A stretch of 64,000 bases of DNA from Effrenium voratum (lineage: Eukaryota; Sar; Dinophyceae; Suessiales; Symbiodiniaceae), in NCBI GenBank assembly GCA_963377175.1, contig CAUJNA010001857.1:254295-318294 (forward strand), read 5' to 3'. Of the stretch, positions 22,096 through 33,002 are shown one piece after another. Within the stretch, counting starts at the first letter, position 1. The number at the start of each line of letters is the position of its first letter. Position numbers and translations under genes: made by a program. The notes beneath the pieces are model-generated. The model had not been told where the DNA came from. It worked only from the letters and a program-made list of their open reading frames with translations, and did no database searches.

Positions 22096-22170
22096 ACATT
22101 AGATGCAAAATAAGATAATGTGGGATAATTTGAGATAAATTGAGGTAAGGTCTAAACCCCATGGATCTGG
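22096..22170. repeat. Short TGAGATAATT-type block
   Basis: The words 'gataatgtgggataatttga' and 'gataaattgaggtaagg' are the reverse-complement style of the TCTCAAATTA array at 11.3-11.6 kb. Confidence 0.5.
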
Positions 22171-22189
22171 GACCCCTAATATAATCAAT

Positions 22190-23860
22190 GAAATCAGCGC
22201 GGCTTGGGTGTTGTGCGAACCCAGGTACACGAACTCTTGCCCCTGCGTCCACCCGCGCAGCTCCTCGAAAAAGCCGCGAAGCCACTTGAGGGCCTGGCTC
22301 TTGCCCGCCCCGGCCACATGCCTCCTCGCGCACTTCCCGCAGGCAGCGATCGATCACGGCCTGCAAAAAGGACTGCTGCTCCGCGCTGGGCCGCGTCAGT
22401 GTGCTGGGGTCGTGCAAGTTGCGCAGCCATTGCGCAGCTGCCTGTGCACTCAGCTTGCCGTACACACACGCCGCCGCTGGCTGTACGCGAGGTCCGCCAC
22501 CGGCTCCGCATCGAAATTGGTGCGCCACTGCTGGACTATGTTGCGCACTGCAGGGGCCGTGCGGGTGGCCACATCCACCCAAGTCGTGCCCACTTCGGCG
22601 CAACGCTTCTCCTTTTTGTCCTGGTCTTCTTCGTCAGGCGTGCGTTTGGCCGCAGCCAAGAAGTTGGATTGTCCTGGCAGCGCGTGCTAGGTCGCATAGT
22701 CTCGCCAAGCTGCGTGGCTTCTGTCTGCAGGGGCTGTCTTTTGTAGCAGCCGTCGCCGTGGCACACTTGCTTGCAAGGAGGAGATGGGCAGGTCCAGCGC
22801 CGCGATGCCCCGCACGCGCAGGAGCGCGCTTGCCGCATCCAAGGTCCAAGGTCGCAGATACACGTTCAGGAACCGTGCTTGTGTGTCGGCGGGCAAGTCA
22901 TTTTTTGGAAGCGGGCACAGGCTTGGGAAAGGCGCCAACGGCTCCCGGCGCCGTTCCAGGCAGCGCGCTGCGGCCGCCTGGTTTGGCTCTTGCACGGCAG
23001 GCGCAGGACACTCGCTGCAAGACGGGGTGGCAAGGGGTCGCGCCAGCCATAGTCCCGTCCGAACTTCCAGCCGTCTGCGGGCGCAGACGCCTGGCCCTGA
23101 GCCACGCTCTGGGCGCGTCCGGGGCTCCACTCACTCCGGCCGCGCTCGTCCCCTTTGACCGCCGCAGAAGGCGGCTGCAGCTTCTTCGCTTCCCACCATT
23201 TCACAAACTCCCACAAGAAGTGCACGCGTGGGTCCGTGCCTTGCCACCCGTGCAGCTCGGACAGCCTGAACTCTGCGTCGCCTTTGCTGTGTGGCTTGAG
23301 TTTCTTCCGCTGTTTGGTACTGCATCGAGCTGCGTCAACCACTCATGCCCCACGAATGGGGCCACACAGAAGCTTCGAACGCATTCGGCCGCGGACGGCT
23401 CGCTTGCGTCCCAAAAGCCAGCCAGCATGAACTCTTCCGTGAGTGGTCGGACAGAGCAACGAAACTCAAGGTCTCCCAGCACCCGTTGACTGCTTGCCTG
23501 AATCGCTGCAGCTCCTTGCCCTCGCATGGCTTGGTGTCCAAGAAGCTCAACTGTCTCGCCGCGTGCTGCAGCCCGGTTCAGAGGCTGCGGTTTTTGCAAG
23601 TACCCCGTGAAATACTTGGTGGCGCGGCGAGCCGCTTGGGCGATGGGTCGCTGGAGCCGCCGGACGGTCTGCGCCCCAAGGCAGTCTCGAGCAGTCCGTA
23701 TCGTGCGTGCGCGGTAATTCAAGCCGGTGCGACTGTTGCCCAGGTGCCAGACAGCCACGGATCTTGCCACTCCCTGAGCTACGCTCTGGTGCGCCAGGGA
23801 AAAAACTGGCAAAACGCATGGCCACGCTGCGCAGCACAAGGTCAACGGCTGTGGGTTGTT
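22190..23860 (-). pseudogene. Helitron/Pif1-type helicase relic
   Basis: Read from high to low coordinates, the minus strand gives, in shifting frames, ATKYFTGYLQKPQPLNRAAA (about 23620), VELLGHQAMRGQGAAAIQAS and RVLGDLEFRC, then RPLTEEFMLAGFWDAS and AAECVRSFCVAPFVGHEWL (23310-23560), FRLSELHGWQGTDPRVHFLW (about 23240), WVDVATRTAPAVRNIVQQWR (about 22550), PSAEQQSFLQAVIDRCLREV (about 22370) and MAGAGKSQALKWLRGFFEEL (about 22285). The last is a Walker A (P-loop) segment in the context typical of Pif1-like helicases, and the upstream part resembles the region between Rep and helicase in Helitron-like proteins. At least four frame changes and the abrupt end after GSHNTQAALI near 22195 show a truncated relic. 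No Rep HUH motif was found. Confidence 0.5.
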
Positions 23861-24665
23861 CAATCTGCTCATGTTGTCTGGCGTCCCTCGGCTTCACCCG
23901 GCTTCCCTTAAAACTGCAAAACTGCGCTTGCAAAATGCCTGGCGACGCTGCTCAGCGCAAGGTCAACAGACACGGGCTGTTCAATCTGCTCGTGTTGTCT
24001 GGCTTCCTTTGGCTTCCCTTGGCTTCACTCGTTGGCTTCCCTCTGCTTCAGTCGTTTACAACCGACTCTGCGTCGGATACTCAGGCGCTCCCTGAGCTAC
24101 GCTCTGGCGCGCCAGAAGAAAAACTGGCAAATCGCATGACCACGCTGCGCGGCACAAGGTCAACGGCTGCGGGTTGTTCAATCTGCTCATGTTGTCTGGC
24201 GTCCCTTGGCTTCACTCGGCTTCCCTTAAAACTGCCAAACTGCTCTTGCAACATGCGTGGCGGCACTGCGCAGCGGAAAGCGCGTGGGTTCTTCAGTGCT
24301 TCGCCTGGCTTCACTCGGCTTTCCTCGGCTTGGTTTGGCACGAGCGCTCTCGTCAAATTGAGTGCGGCGAGCGCCTGGAGCCCCCTACACATGTCTTTCG
24401 CGCGGAGCTGTGCTCTGCGGTCGCTTGCCTGCGGCACACGAGATTTGGCAAAAGCGGTCTCGTCAAGTTTGCTATCGCGCAAAATTGAGAGCAGAATTAC
24501 ACACATGTCTTTCGCGCTGAGCTACGCTCTGCGCCCTCCTGCAGTCACGCTTGCTTGTGGAAAGCCGACGCTGCGTCGGAAAGAAAGGCGCTGCCGGAGC
24601 TATGCTCCGCCGCGCTAACACAGCGCTGGTAGGCAGGCGCTGCCTGAGCTACGCTCTGGTCAAAA
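23760..24665. repeat. Imperfect direct repeats with TGAGCTACGCTCTG words
   Basis: A block of about 165 bp at 23767-23935 recurs at 24090-24255 and, in part, at 23937-24030; each contains 'gttgttcaatctgctcatgt' and 'ggcttcactcggcttccctt'. The short phrase 'gagctacgctctg' or a one-base variant also occurs near 23776, 24095, 24403, 24518 and 24648. Frames open through the block are not consistent with a gene. Confidence 0.7.
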
Positions 24666-24839
24666 CAAACTTCCATGGCCAATGAAGCAGACAACTTCAA
24701 AGCGCGCGGGCTACTTGGACGCTTCTTTTTTATGGCTGGAAAAGCAAATGACGTGGAAGCGCCCCGCGGGCAACTTTGAGCAAGATGACATGAAGCGACC
24801 GAAGGGCAATTAAACAAATGACAGAGTTCAAATCTAGGA

Positions 24840-25120
24840 GAATGAAGTGACAGGACGGGAGACATCAAAGGGAGCAATTCATGGAACATGGGTGCAACAA
24901 TTGTGGGAAATGGCTGGAACATGAACGGATGGACTGTTGATGGAAAATGGAAAAAAATGGATGGACGATGGATGGAAAATGATGGCAGCCGTGTGGTATT
25001 AACTGGCGGAAGATGGATGGACAATTGTGGAAACGGATGGAAAGTGGGTGGACTGGAGGGGAAATGGGAGATGGGAACATGGATGGAAAATGCACGGAAC
25101 CTGGCTAGGGCAACGAAAGG
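24840..25120. repeat. Degenerate GGATGGAAAATG array
   Basis: About 280 bp of words such as GGATGGACGATGG, GGATGGAAAATG and GGGAAATGG with no fixed period. It is purine-biased like the 3.9-4.4 kb array but with a different core word. Confidence 0.7.
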
Positions 25121-26440
25121 ACAGGAAGAGACTGGAAGTGCAGGAACGGGCCTGACGGGCTGGGTTCCCGGTGGCCGGCTGTGTCGCGTCAGTGTGTAAA
25201 TCCGGCTTCGCCTCCTGGGGTAGCACGTCGCCGCTTGGCAATTGGCCTGCTAGCTTGAGTTATAGGGACTGCACCCGTGCGCCGCCGACCCTCGTCACTT
25301 GGTCGTGACGCGTTGCCTAAATCCGGCACCTCTGCATCACCAGCTCGGGCTTGCGGTTTTGCTTGCCTGTGAGAAACCCTCGCAAAACATCGCGCACAGC
25401 AGGGCGGCTGACATCATCAGGGTCTGGGGCTGGGCCTGGGTGATGCTTCAGCGGGGCTTGGTCTGCATCATCAAGACTTCCTTCCAAAAAGCCTCTCAAC
25501 CCATGAAGCACTGCTTTTTAGAAGGTGTCGGAGGGATATAAGGGAGGCTCATTTTTGAGCATTTTGGCGCCAAGCGCTGCATGGCATGCCGGCGATGCTG
25601 GGTCCTCGCTCTACAAATCGGAGTAAATACCACCAAAAACTGCTGTGCTGAGCGTTGGGCTGTTGTTCTGTACGTTTTGCTTTTGCTGCGGCTGGCTCGC
25701 GCGCTGCGCGGTCCTTGCTTTTTTCCTGTTGGTTTTCGGGCCTTCTATAGCGCGCGCGCGCGACCCCAGCCGCAAAAAGCTGCTATTTACGGTGTTTTGT
25801 TGCATTTGCGTTTCTGGGCTGGTTTGCGGGCTGTTCTTTTTCGGCTGCTCTTTCTGGGGCCTCTGGCGCGCGCGCGGGACCCCATGTCAGCCTTCTGGGT
25901 TGGGGCGTGGCTGGGGCCCAGAAAGCTGGCATCCCCAACATCATCTGTGGTGCATAACCTAACCAGCCATGATACGTTTCTCACACAAAAAACATGACAT
26001 GACATGACATGGTATAACTTCAAAGAGGCATAGCCGGCTAGAGGCCGCAGGCCCAGAAATACAAGCTGAACCTCCGGCGCCCCCGATATTCAACGGCCGC
26101 TTTCGAGAACAAGCGCACATCACGCGCTGGCAGCTGGCCCATCTGCTCTTCCTGCGGCGACTCGCTCGAACTTCTGGAGCTGCTTGGATGCCGAAGCAAT
26201 TCGCCTTCGGCTTGGCAACGAAAAACACACCTCGCAATTCTGCGGGAGGTACCCGGGACAGAACAATATGTACTCAGAAAGGATTGGGATCACTGTCTCC
26301 AAACTGCAAAGGAACCTCTTGCTTGTTTCCTTTCCACACCAGTCCATTACTTCTGAAAAAAAACACAACCTTGCGCGTATTTTCCTTTGTTCCCATTACT
26401 AATGAACTTTTGGCGTTAAACACATGAATCATACATAATC
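25121..26440. other. Unassigned sequence
   Basis: A 138-codon plus frame at 25581-25997 and others overlap without any domain. (CG)n runs occur at 25751-25761 and 25867-25876, and a small TGACA repeat at 25994-26009. No gene is supportable. Confidence 0.3.
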
Positions 26441-27169
26441 AACACCTGGTATCGAAATGGTCTACCCAAAACCAAGCAAAGCAACAGGTCGGATACCCAC
26501 GCGTATTTATGGTTGGAACTGTTCGATGTTGACTGTGGCTCACATCATTTCCAGGCACCCGACTCGAATCTGTCCAGGCCACTGGCCACGGGCCATCGAG
26601 CTGCCATCGCGCCTCAGACGCAGCTCCATGCAAAGCAAAGCTTCTTGAAAAACACGGGGAAAGACACGGGGCAAGGCTCTGGGATGCAATGGAAACCAGC
26701 CTTCCAAGCACAGCAAACCAATGACACCTCTTTGTGCTCAATATCCAATATGTGAAGAAAACCACACCGATCATTCGGGAGCTCCCTTTTGACTTACATA
26801 AGGATTCGTTCACAAACCATTTTCGCACCAATTCCTTAAATGCACAGCCATTGGGAACTCTATGAACCATTCTTTGTGATCCCTAGGTCCAGGCCTTGAA
26901 ATTCCCCGAAAAACAAGCAACACTTTAAGGGCCTTGGACCCACCAAGTGCATTGCAGGGCAACTTCCCGGCGAAACAACTGGACTCATATGAATACTGGA
27001 CAAATAGCCACCCGTTGGCAACCTTGAGTTGGGACACAAGCGCCCTTCAAACCTGGCCCAGCAGTTCAGTCTGGCCAATGACAATTACGTCGACAGTTGA
27101 AGGGTCTAAAACTTTCCTGTTTATTTTTCTAACAGCCAATGGAAAACCATTCAAAAACCACCTATCAAA
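26441..27169. other. Unassigned left flank of the AT-rich insert
   Basis: The minus-strand frame of 143 codons at 26439-26870 and a plus frame at 26934-27179 show no recognised domain. Base composition becomes sharply AT-rich at about 27160. Confidence 0.3.
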
Positions 27170-27175
27170 TAATAT

Positions 27176-27201
27176 ATAAGGTTAATGAATAATAACCTTA
27201 T
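27176..27201. other. Hairpin at the left edge of the AT-rich insert
   Basis: Arms of 9 bp (ATAAGGTTA at 27176-27184 and TAACCTTAT at 27193-27201) enclose an 8-base loop. It lies at the composition boundary and could be a remnant of a terminal repeat or a transcript end. No matching copy was seen at the right edge. Confidence 0.45.
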
Positions 27202-27456
27202 TCACTTTTAAATAAAACTAAATAATTCCTAGAAAAGATACACCCCTTATCCATTATTTTTTCACTACTTAACCTATTTCGTTTTACTCTTTGTTTATCC
27301 TTATCCATTTTTTATTTTGTCTTTTTCCAATTCTCAGAAAACCTATTTTCTACTCATTTTTCTTTTTACCTCATTCAATGTTTGCGAATTTTTCACTCAG
27401 ACTTAAACCCTATGACTAAATAAATCTCACCTAGTATGCCCACCTTTAACATTTCA

Positions 27457-27784
27457 TTATTCCCCCTTCACATCAACATTTCTTATACGCTTCGCAGTTT
27501 TTTCATGTCTAACCCTATTACACTTTTTAATTAGACAATCACATAAATCACAATGATAATTTAATTTGCTAAACTCCTCGTTGTCTTGTTTGTTGCTTTT
27601 CTCTATACTCCTCATCTTCCTTCCATCTTCTATTTGTTTCCGCCCTACATTCTTCCTTATGCTTTTCATAACATTTTCTTCTATGCTCTAAACACCTAAT
27701 ACAGTTTTTGTTTTCACCTTCAAACTCTTCAACTCCTAACATTCTACAACACTTGGAGCACTGCCTTTCACTTTGGTTTTCCAT
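27457..27784 (-). pseudogene. Zinc-binding protein with CxxC and C2H2-like motif, one frameshift
   Basis: From an ATG at 27784 the first frame reads CSKCCRMLGVEEFEGENKNC IRCLEHRRK-type sequence, i.e. C-x2-C ... C-x2-C followed by a charged coiled segment to EEYREK. Near 27600 the coherent sequence moves to the overlapping frame, with CDLCDCLIKKCNRVRHEKTA before a TAA at 27457. The N-terminal 'C-x2-C...F...C-x2-C...' pattern followed by a charged helix is common in small proteins of algal viruses and Polinton-like viruses. The second motif matches the finger at 34.0-34.1 kb (CIICGKPIANSSNKSRHEKS), so the element carried two related fingers. Confidence 0.55.
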
Positions 27785-27881
27785 TATTCGTATTAATGTA
27801 TAGTCCTAAGTCTTTATACAGTTTCAGGACATGCTCAAAAGCACGAAAAAATAACTCAATCTTTACAAACGATAAGTATAG

Positions 27882-27921
27882 TATAATTACAACATATCAG
27901 ATTTTACATGTTATAATTATA
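27882..27921. terminator. Intergenic hairpin, copy 1
   Basis: The 14-base arms TATAATTACAACAT (27882-27895) and ATGTTATAATTATA (27908-27921) pair with one mismatch. The same hairpin, with the same upstream word 'aaacgataagtata', recurs at 28640-28679. It separates the zinc-protein gene from the 27935-28198 ORF. A role as transcript end signal is inferred by analogy with palindromic 3' ends in mimiviruses. Confidence 0.5.
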
Positions 27922-27934
27922 ATACAATTAAGAA

Positions 27935-28198
27935 CTAAGGATTAAAATAATAATCAGGAAATAAGTCTTCAAATATGTAATCTACATATTCATCAATATC
28001 ATCAATGTCTATGAATTTAATGTTGTCTTTTCCAATTATGGCATATATGTATTCCCAAAAGAATAAACTACTTAATAGACCTATATTAAACTTAGTGCTG
28101 TGATAATACCATATACAATGCTTATCAGCTCCAAACTCATTTAATACTTCTTTTACTTTATCTTTACTTAATACATGCCAATCAATCGCTTCAAACAT
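27935..28198 (-). CDS. Hypothetical acidic protein of the viral insert
   Basis: An ATG at 28196-28198 (MFEAIDWHVLSKDKVKEVLN) opens an 87-residue frame that ends FEDLFPDYYFNP at a TAG. It is rich in Asp, Ile, Tyr and Phe, with a possible helical N-terminal half. The preceding frame's TGA (28201-28203) lies two bases upstream. No family is recognised. It is one of the few unbroken small frames in the insert. Confidence 0.5.
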   Translation of the reverse strand: MFEAIDWHVLSKDKVKEVLNEFGADKHCIWYYHSTKFNIGLLSSLFFWEYIYAIIGKDNIKFIDIDDIDEYVDYIFEDLFPDYYFNP

Positions 28199-28582
28199 GT
28201 CACGTTTTTTTAACAAATGATTTATAAGGTTTATTTCTTAGTTCTCCTCCAAACCTTTTAATCAAATCTCCATCATCAAAGAGTTCATCAATTTCTTTTT
28301 CAAATGACTTTCTTGCAATTTTATGGAAAAACATACAGGAAATCTTTTCTGATATGTCATAAAGAATTTTAATTGTAATTGAAATTGTGTATATCCTTTG
28401 TCCTTATGTTCTTCATAAAATATTTTTCTAGGTCTCTAGTTATACAGCACTGGTTACAATATACATTCTACTCACTTATTTTATTACACAGATTGGCAGG
28501 AAATAAGTTATACATTGTTAAATTAATACCATTCTTTTTCTTATTGCAACATTCACACTTACTATAATCAAAGAGTGTCATT
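28199..28582 (-). pseudogene. Broken viral gene with CxxC-type N terminus
   Basis: From ATG at about 28582 the frame reads MTLFDYSKCECCNKKKNGIN, meets an in-frame TAG after NKISE, continues NVYCNQCCITRDLEKYFMKN (a C-x2-C-C pair), then changes frame to EEHKDKGYTQFQLQLKFFMT, and changes again near 28330 to IARKSFEKEIDELFDDGDLI, ending FVKKT and TGA. C-x-C-C plus C-x2-C-C suggests a zinc ribbon. One nonsense codon and at least two frameshifts make it non-functional as read. No homologue is known to me. Confidence 0.5.
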
Positions 28583-28639
28583 TTCCTCTTATTATATTAT
28601 GAACATGAAGAACAATTAAGAAACAAACGATAAGTATAT

Positions 28640-28679
28640 TATAGTTATAACATACAAGACTTTACATGTTATAATTATA
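28640..28679. terminator. Intergenic hairpin, copy 2
   Basis: Arms TATAGTTATAACAT (28640-28653) and ATGTTATAATTATA (28666-28679) pair with a single G-T position, loop 12 bases. It is homologous to the hairpin at 27882-27921 and sits just 3' of the 28694-29047 gene. Confidence 0.55.
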
Positions 28680-28693
28680 CTATGAGTTCAACT

Positions 28694-29047
28694 TTATTCT
28701 AACTCATTAAAAAAATCTTCTGTAATTCTTTTCATTATTTTATCAGCTGTTTTTTCATTATAAATAGTATTTCCTATTTCCTTTTTAAACCAGCCCCTTG
28801 TTCTAATTGCATTTATTACTGTATATCTAAGTTCATGTGCTTTCTACTCATAAACTGAAAACTCATTTACAAAATCAAAGTCATTATCATTCAATGCTTC
28901 ATAGTGTAATCTTCCAATATCAAAAGAAAACTCATACAACCTTTTTACCATACTATACTACTTACAAATAAAAACATGATCATTTCCTTCATCATCGCCA
29001 GTATGTAATAGATTTTCAAATTCTTCTTCAGTCAAGAATGTATTCAT
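28694..29047 (-). pseudogene. Small acidic viral ORF with two in-frame TAG codons
   Basis: From ATG (29045-29047) the frame reads MNTFLTEEEFENLLHTGDDE and continues without frameshift to a TAA at 28694-28696 (117 codons), interrupted only by two TAG codons: after VFICK (codon 30) and after FSVYE (codon 66). The sequence on both sides of each TAG is protein-like (YSMVKRLYEFSFDIGRLHYE; KAHELRYTVINAIRTRGWFK). Its ATG overlaps the TGA of the upstream ORF by ATGA. The function is unknown. Whether the TAGs are mutations or were read through is not decided by this gene alone. Confidence 0.5.
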
Positions 29048-29352
29048 TTCAATAAAAACAACAATACTTCTAAATCTTCATCAAGTGTCTTAACACTTCT
29101 AAAATCAACATCAACATCTATCTCATTCATATCATCAATTTTGTTTAAAATTTTATTGCAATAATCACATACCATAAATTGACAAATATGTTTACAAACA
29201 CCATTCATAAAACCTTGTTTAATTGTTGATTTAAGAATCTCACAATCTTTACATTTGTAATTCATAAACTTTTGTTTCAGTATATTTTTAGCATCAGTAC
29301 CTTCACGGACTGAATCACCATATTCACTATACACACTTTCTGTATCGCCCAA
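29044..29352 (-). CDS. Hypothetical viral protein with two Cys pairs
   Basis: A 102-codon frame reads GDTESVYSEYGDSVREGTDA, then CKDCEILKST and CKHICQFMVCDYCNKIL, i.e. C-x2-C ... C-x3-C ... C-x2-C, consistent with zinc binding. It ends in a hydrophobic LEVLLFLLK and TGA. No ATG is found at the 5' end (the first usable codon is TTG, with the frame open a little further upstream), so the N terminus may have been lost by a frameshift near 29370. Confidence 0.4.
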   Translation of the reverse strand: MGDTESVYSEYGDSVREGTDAKNILKQKFMNYKCKDCEILKSTIKQGFMNGVCKHICQFMVCDYCNKILNKIDDMNEIDVDVDFRSVKTLDEDLEVLLFLLK

Positions 29353-29419
29353 TTCTATCTTAATATTTTAAGTCAGTATTTCTTTAAGTCATTTTCAAAG
29401 AATTTATTTTATAATGACC

Positions 29420-32400
29420 CTAAGCAAGTGAGTTTATACTATCTAACCAAAACTTTTTATTTTCATAACTGTTAAGGGCAACTATATTAGTGGTAATACT
29501 AGATGTTCTATGGTTTTTACTTCTAATACTATTAAATGATTTATGCACAACTTCATTAGTTTTCAAAACCCTATCAAACTCTTCATATTTCGTTTGACGT
29601 CTCACTGTTCCTTTTGCTACACCCTTACACTTCTTATATGCTTTTTCATCACCTAAGATTTTGAACGAGTAGCATTTAGGACGAAGGGCAAGAAAGTTTG
29701 TAATTATTTTCCCGCCGGTTTCACATTTGAATTTACCTAAGACTGTTGTATTATTAGTATCGTAACATTTATGCTCTTTAGAATAACTACTGAAATCCAT
29801 TTCTTGCTTTATACTTTTGAAGTCTTCATAAATGTCATCAGTTTTAGAGTGTAAAATAAAACTGTCAGTATCAGTATATACCATTTTGATACTATCACCA
29901 TATTTAGGTTTCATAACATCATAATAAAAACTATACATATGTTGCTGACTTGAATCTAAAATAGTCGTGCCCATGAAAATAGGCTTATCTAGTTTCAACT
30001 TTGCTTTTTGCTTTTCAACTCCTATCAGATTTTCATTAATGATATGACTATTTTTGAATGAAGGATTACTAACACATTTCATATATCTAGTTTCATCACT
30101 CACAACTTCAAAGTCTAAATGTTTTCGCTTACCCTCCCTTGTTTTTCCAAATACTGCATTATTCATTAACTTATAAACATCTTTTTCAAAATCATTTCTA
30201 GCATTCTTCCTCTTCTCAGTGTTAAACTCAATGTACGGTTCTAAAACTTCTTTTTGTTCAAATTTAATTGCTCTATGAATTTTCTTAAGTTTGAATCCTT
30301 TTTCCAAATATAATTGTAAAGTTCTTATATGGACTACATATTTTCTTTATCATTCAAATTTAAAATTAATTTATTTGTCTTCTCATCCGCCGGCTTTTGC
30401 GACTTAACAATTCATAAAATTCAATTTGTTTGTCTGACAGCATGTCGGCTTTAACATTCATAACCTCAGGTGCTATTGGATAGTCATTGTGTAAATCGTG
30501 TAACTCTTCAGGATATTCTAAATCCACTTCTAGAATATATCCAATACTATTATTTTTGTAATTAAAAATATCTTCTTCTTTGGATGTATCATCCCATTTA
30601 AAATCCTTATATGGTAGTTTTTGTGTCACGCTTAACCCATACAAATCATTAGCATCCAAATTGTTAATATAACTACTTTCTTTATTTTTATCATAATCTT
30701 CTCCCATGTATTTATTGTTTGCTTCAACTTTGTAGTCGAGACCATACACATCCCTCCTCTAAGTCCTGCTTTTATCATTTCATACATGTCTTGGCCATAT
30801 ATTAAATCAATCTCTATTCCAGTCATTTTTAACATAGCATCAAAAGCAAAGTTAGGCAATGTATAGTAATAAGCAGGGTCTAATCCATAACCTTTCATAC
30901 ATACATCTCTAAAGTTTTCAAAAAATGTCAGTCAATAATAATACATCAGTTTTCAAATATAAATCATGGTATTCGCCCATATTCTTAATGTTGAAATGCT
31001 TCCATATCATTTTTGTTCTTTCATAGTCTTCATAACTTATGCCTTCTTCACTCAACTGACTATAAAAAATCGCCTTTACTCGGCTATTGCTCATCATCAA
31101 ACTTATCAAATGAATTCATATGGTCATACGGATAAACGCCTTTGTCAGTTAATAAATCTAAACATTTCTCACTCTTAATCCTATCCTTTTTACTGCTATA
31201 TCTAAAACTATCTTGCCAGTTATGACGCAGTAACCATTTACTTTTATCTTTTTCATCTGTATTACCATACTTACTCAACGAAACCAACTTCTCTAATGAG
31301 GCAGTCAAAAAACCGAAACTGTCCTTAACACTCAAACTTTCAAAACTGATATTAATAAATGTCTCACTGATCTGGGCCATGACATCTAATTTATTGTTGT
31401 TGCATAATTTATCCGCATTTTGAAAAATCAAACGGCCATCATAACTTTTCATGTTATGAAAGAATACTGGAATTTTGAAATATCTATTACAAGAATTAAG
31501 ATTGCAAACACTGTGAGCACAACCTCTACACTTACCAGTAAAATGACAATGCATATTAAGCGTAAAACCGCATGGTTTATGCTCTTGATAAGAAAAAGTG
31601 TTTTTATCTTCATCAGGTTTTTTCAGTTCCTCTGTCAAACATTCAAAATCGGCATAAACAACACAAGGACATCTTAACTTTTGGAAATGATGTTTAAAAT
31701 TCATTTTCTCATAAGACTTAGGCATAAACATTTGCTGTCCTTCAACTTCCATACATCCCTGATCATAATGTTTATTCAATGGTTCTTCATTTCTGAATCC
31801 ATGACAACAAAAAATAAGACTTACCGTCATGCTTACTTTTATGACAGCTAATAAGTCTGCTCAATCTTTTTATATACACATAATGGCTATAATCTTTTTT
31901 CCATCATCAACTCTCAACAAATCAACATGACATAAAGCATCTTTGTTTACTTTTCTTCTACTAACAATGTGTTCATCATCATCAATCTCATAAACATTGA
32001 TGAGCACTGTTTTATTATTTTCTTCGAATTTATCAATATCATTATTATTGGCAGGAAAGTTCATACCCTCAAAAGTCAAATCACTTTCTACTTTCTTGTA
32101 GTGAAACATCTTTTCAGGGTCTGCTTTGTCGTATATATTACAATATCCACATTCAATAGAATATTTAAAACACTTGTCATCTTGATTTTTAATATTGACA
32201 CACGCCTTCTTCTTTTGAACCCGTTCTGGAAGTTCAATATATTTACCTGCTCTAGTAGGATTATATTCATTGTACATCATATGAATATTACTAATTTTGT
32301 CAATGATTAATCCTGACTGGTACAAACCCATATCCAAAATTCTCGTTTCAATATCAGGTTTCATTCTTTTCAAAGCACTCCTTAAATCCTCTTCATTCAC

Positions 32401-32889
32401 ATGGTGTAAGACCTTGTTCTAACTGTTACGTTTCTCTCCTCGTCAAATAAGTTCATAACTTTCATATTTGTTGTAGCATTCAGTTTCATTCCTCTATTCT
32501 CTTTTAAGTATTCATGAAGCCTATCAAGTTGATAATTAAAATAGGTCAATCCGTTCAACTCTCTGAAATGAATGTTTGAAATTGTGTAGGCGTTGGCATA
32601 TGCTCTAAAGGCACTTCTTTCTTCTGTTACGATTGCTTTTTTCTTGATAGCATGTTTTAAAACCGTTCTTGCTCCTACTCTTTCTCTGATTTGATTTGCT
32701 TTGTAGTCATTAGTTTTCTTTACTGCTTGAAGTCTCTTACTCAATCTATTGCTTCTTGGTTTTTCTGGGTTCCTATAATTATGGTTTAAGTTTTTGGCCT
32801 TTATTATTTACTCTGTATTCTCCTCAATTTTCTTTAAGAAGATACTTAACAATTTTAGTGTTTTCATCAGGTGCTAATTCTCTATTCAT
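29420..32889 (-). pseudogene. Protein-primed family B DNA polymerase (Polinton type), multiply frameshifted
   Basis: The polymerase copies the element's DNA using a terminal protein primer. Reading from ATG at 32889 (MNRELAPDENTKIVKYLLKK), recognisable parts in order are: a Polinton-type N-terminal region (ALKRMKPDIETRILDMGLYQ, about 32360; INIKNQDDKCFKY-like segment near 32185), a C2H2-like element (about 31740-31840), the 3'-5' exonuclease with VVYADFECL (ExoI, about 31655) and FHNMKSYDG (ExoII, about 31440), palm motif A in LDANDLYGLSV (about 30650), motif B in KLMNNAVFGKTREGKR (about 30160) and motif C in YTDTDSF (about 29880). The coherent sequence changes frame near 32820, 32400, 31850, 31095, 30910, 30760, 30390 and 30330. 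At the C terminus a TAG follows SINSLA, where GHYKIN continues in frame. About 1,150 codons match a full-length family member. Catalytic Asp residues are retained, but the gene as read is dead. Confidence 0.85.
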
Positions 32890-32968
32890 ATTAATAGCTA
32901 TGTAAATGAATTATGATTTTCTCTTTAAGTCTTTTTTACAGTCATAAAGTTCTAAGAACAAAATAACT

Positions 32969-32996
32969 AATTATTAATCTTCTACTAGTAATAATT
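32969..32996. other. AT-rich inverted repeat between polymerase and integrase
   Basis: Eight-base arms AATTATTA (32969-32976) and TAATAATT (32989-32996) with a 12-base loop. It forms a cluster with the two hairpins just to its right. Confidence 0.45.
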
Positions 32997-33002
32997 GATG
33001 AA

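Noticed and set aside
28199..29422. Reassigned UAG codon in the viral insert as a firm claim
   Set aside because: The 27935-28198 gene ends in TAG, the integrase carries an in-frame TGA and many genes have frameshifts, so simple decay explains the data; kept only as a low-confidence observation.
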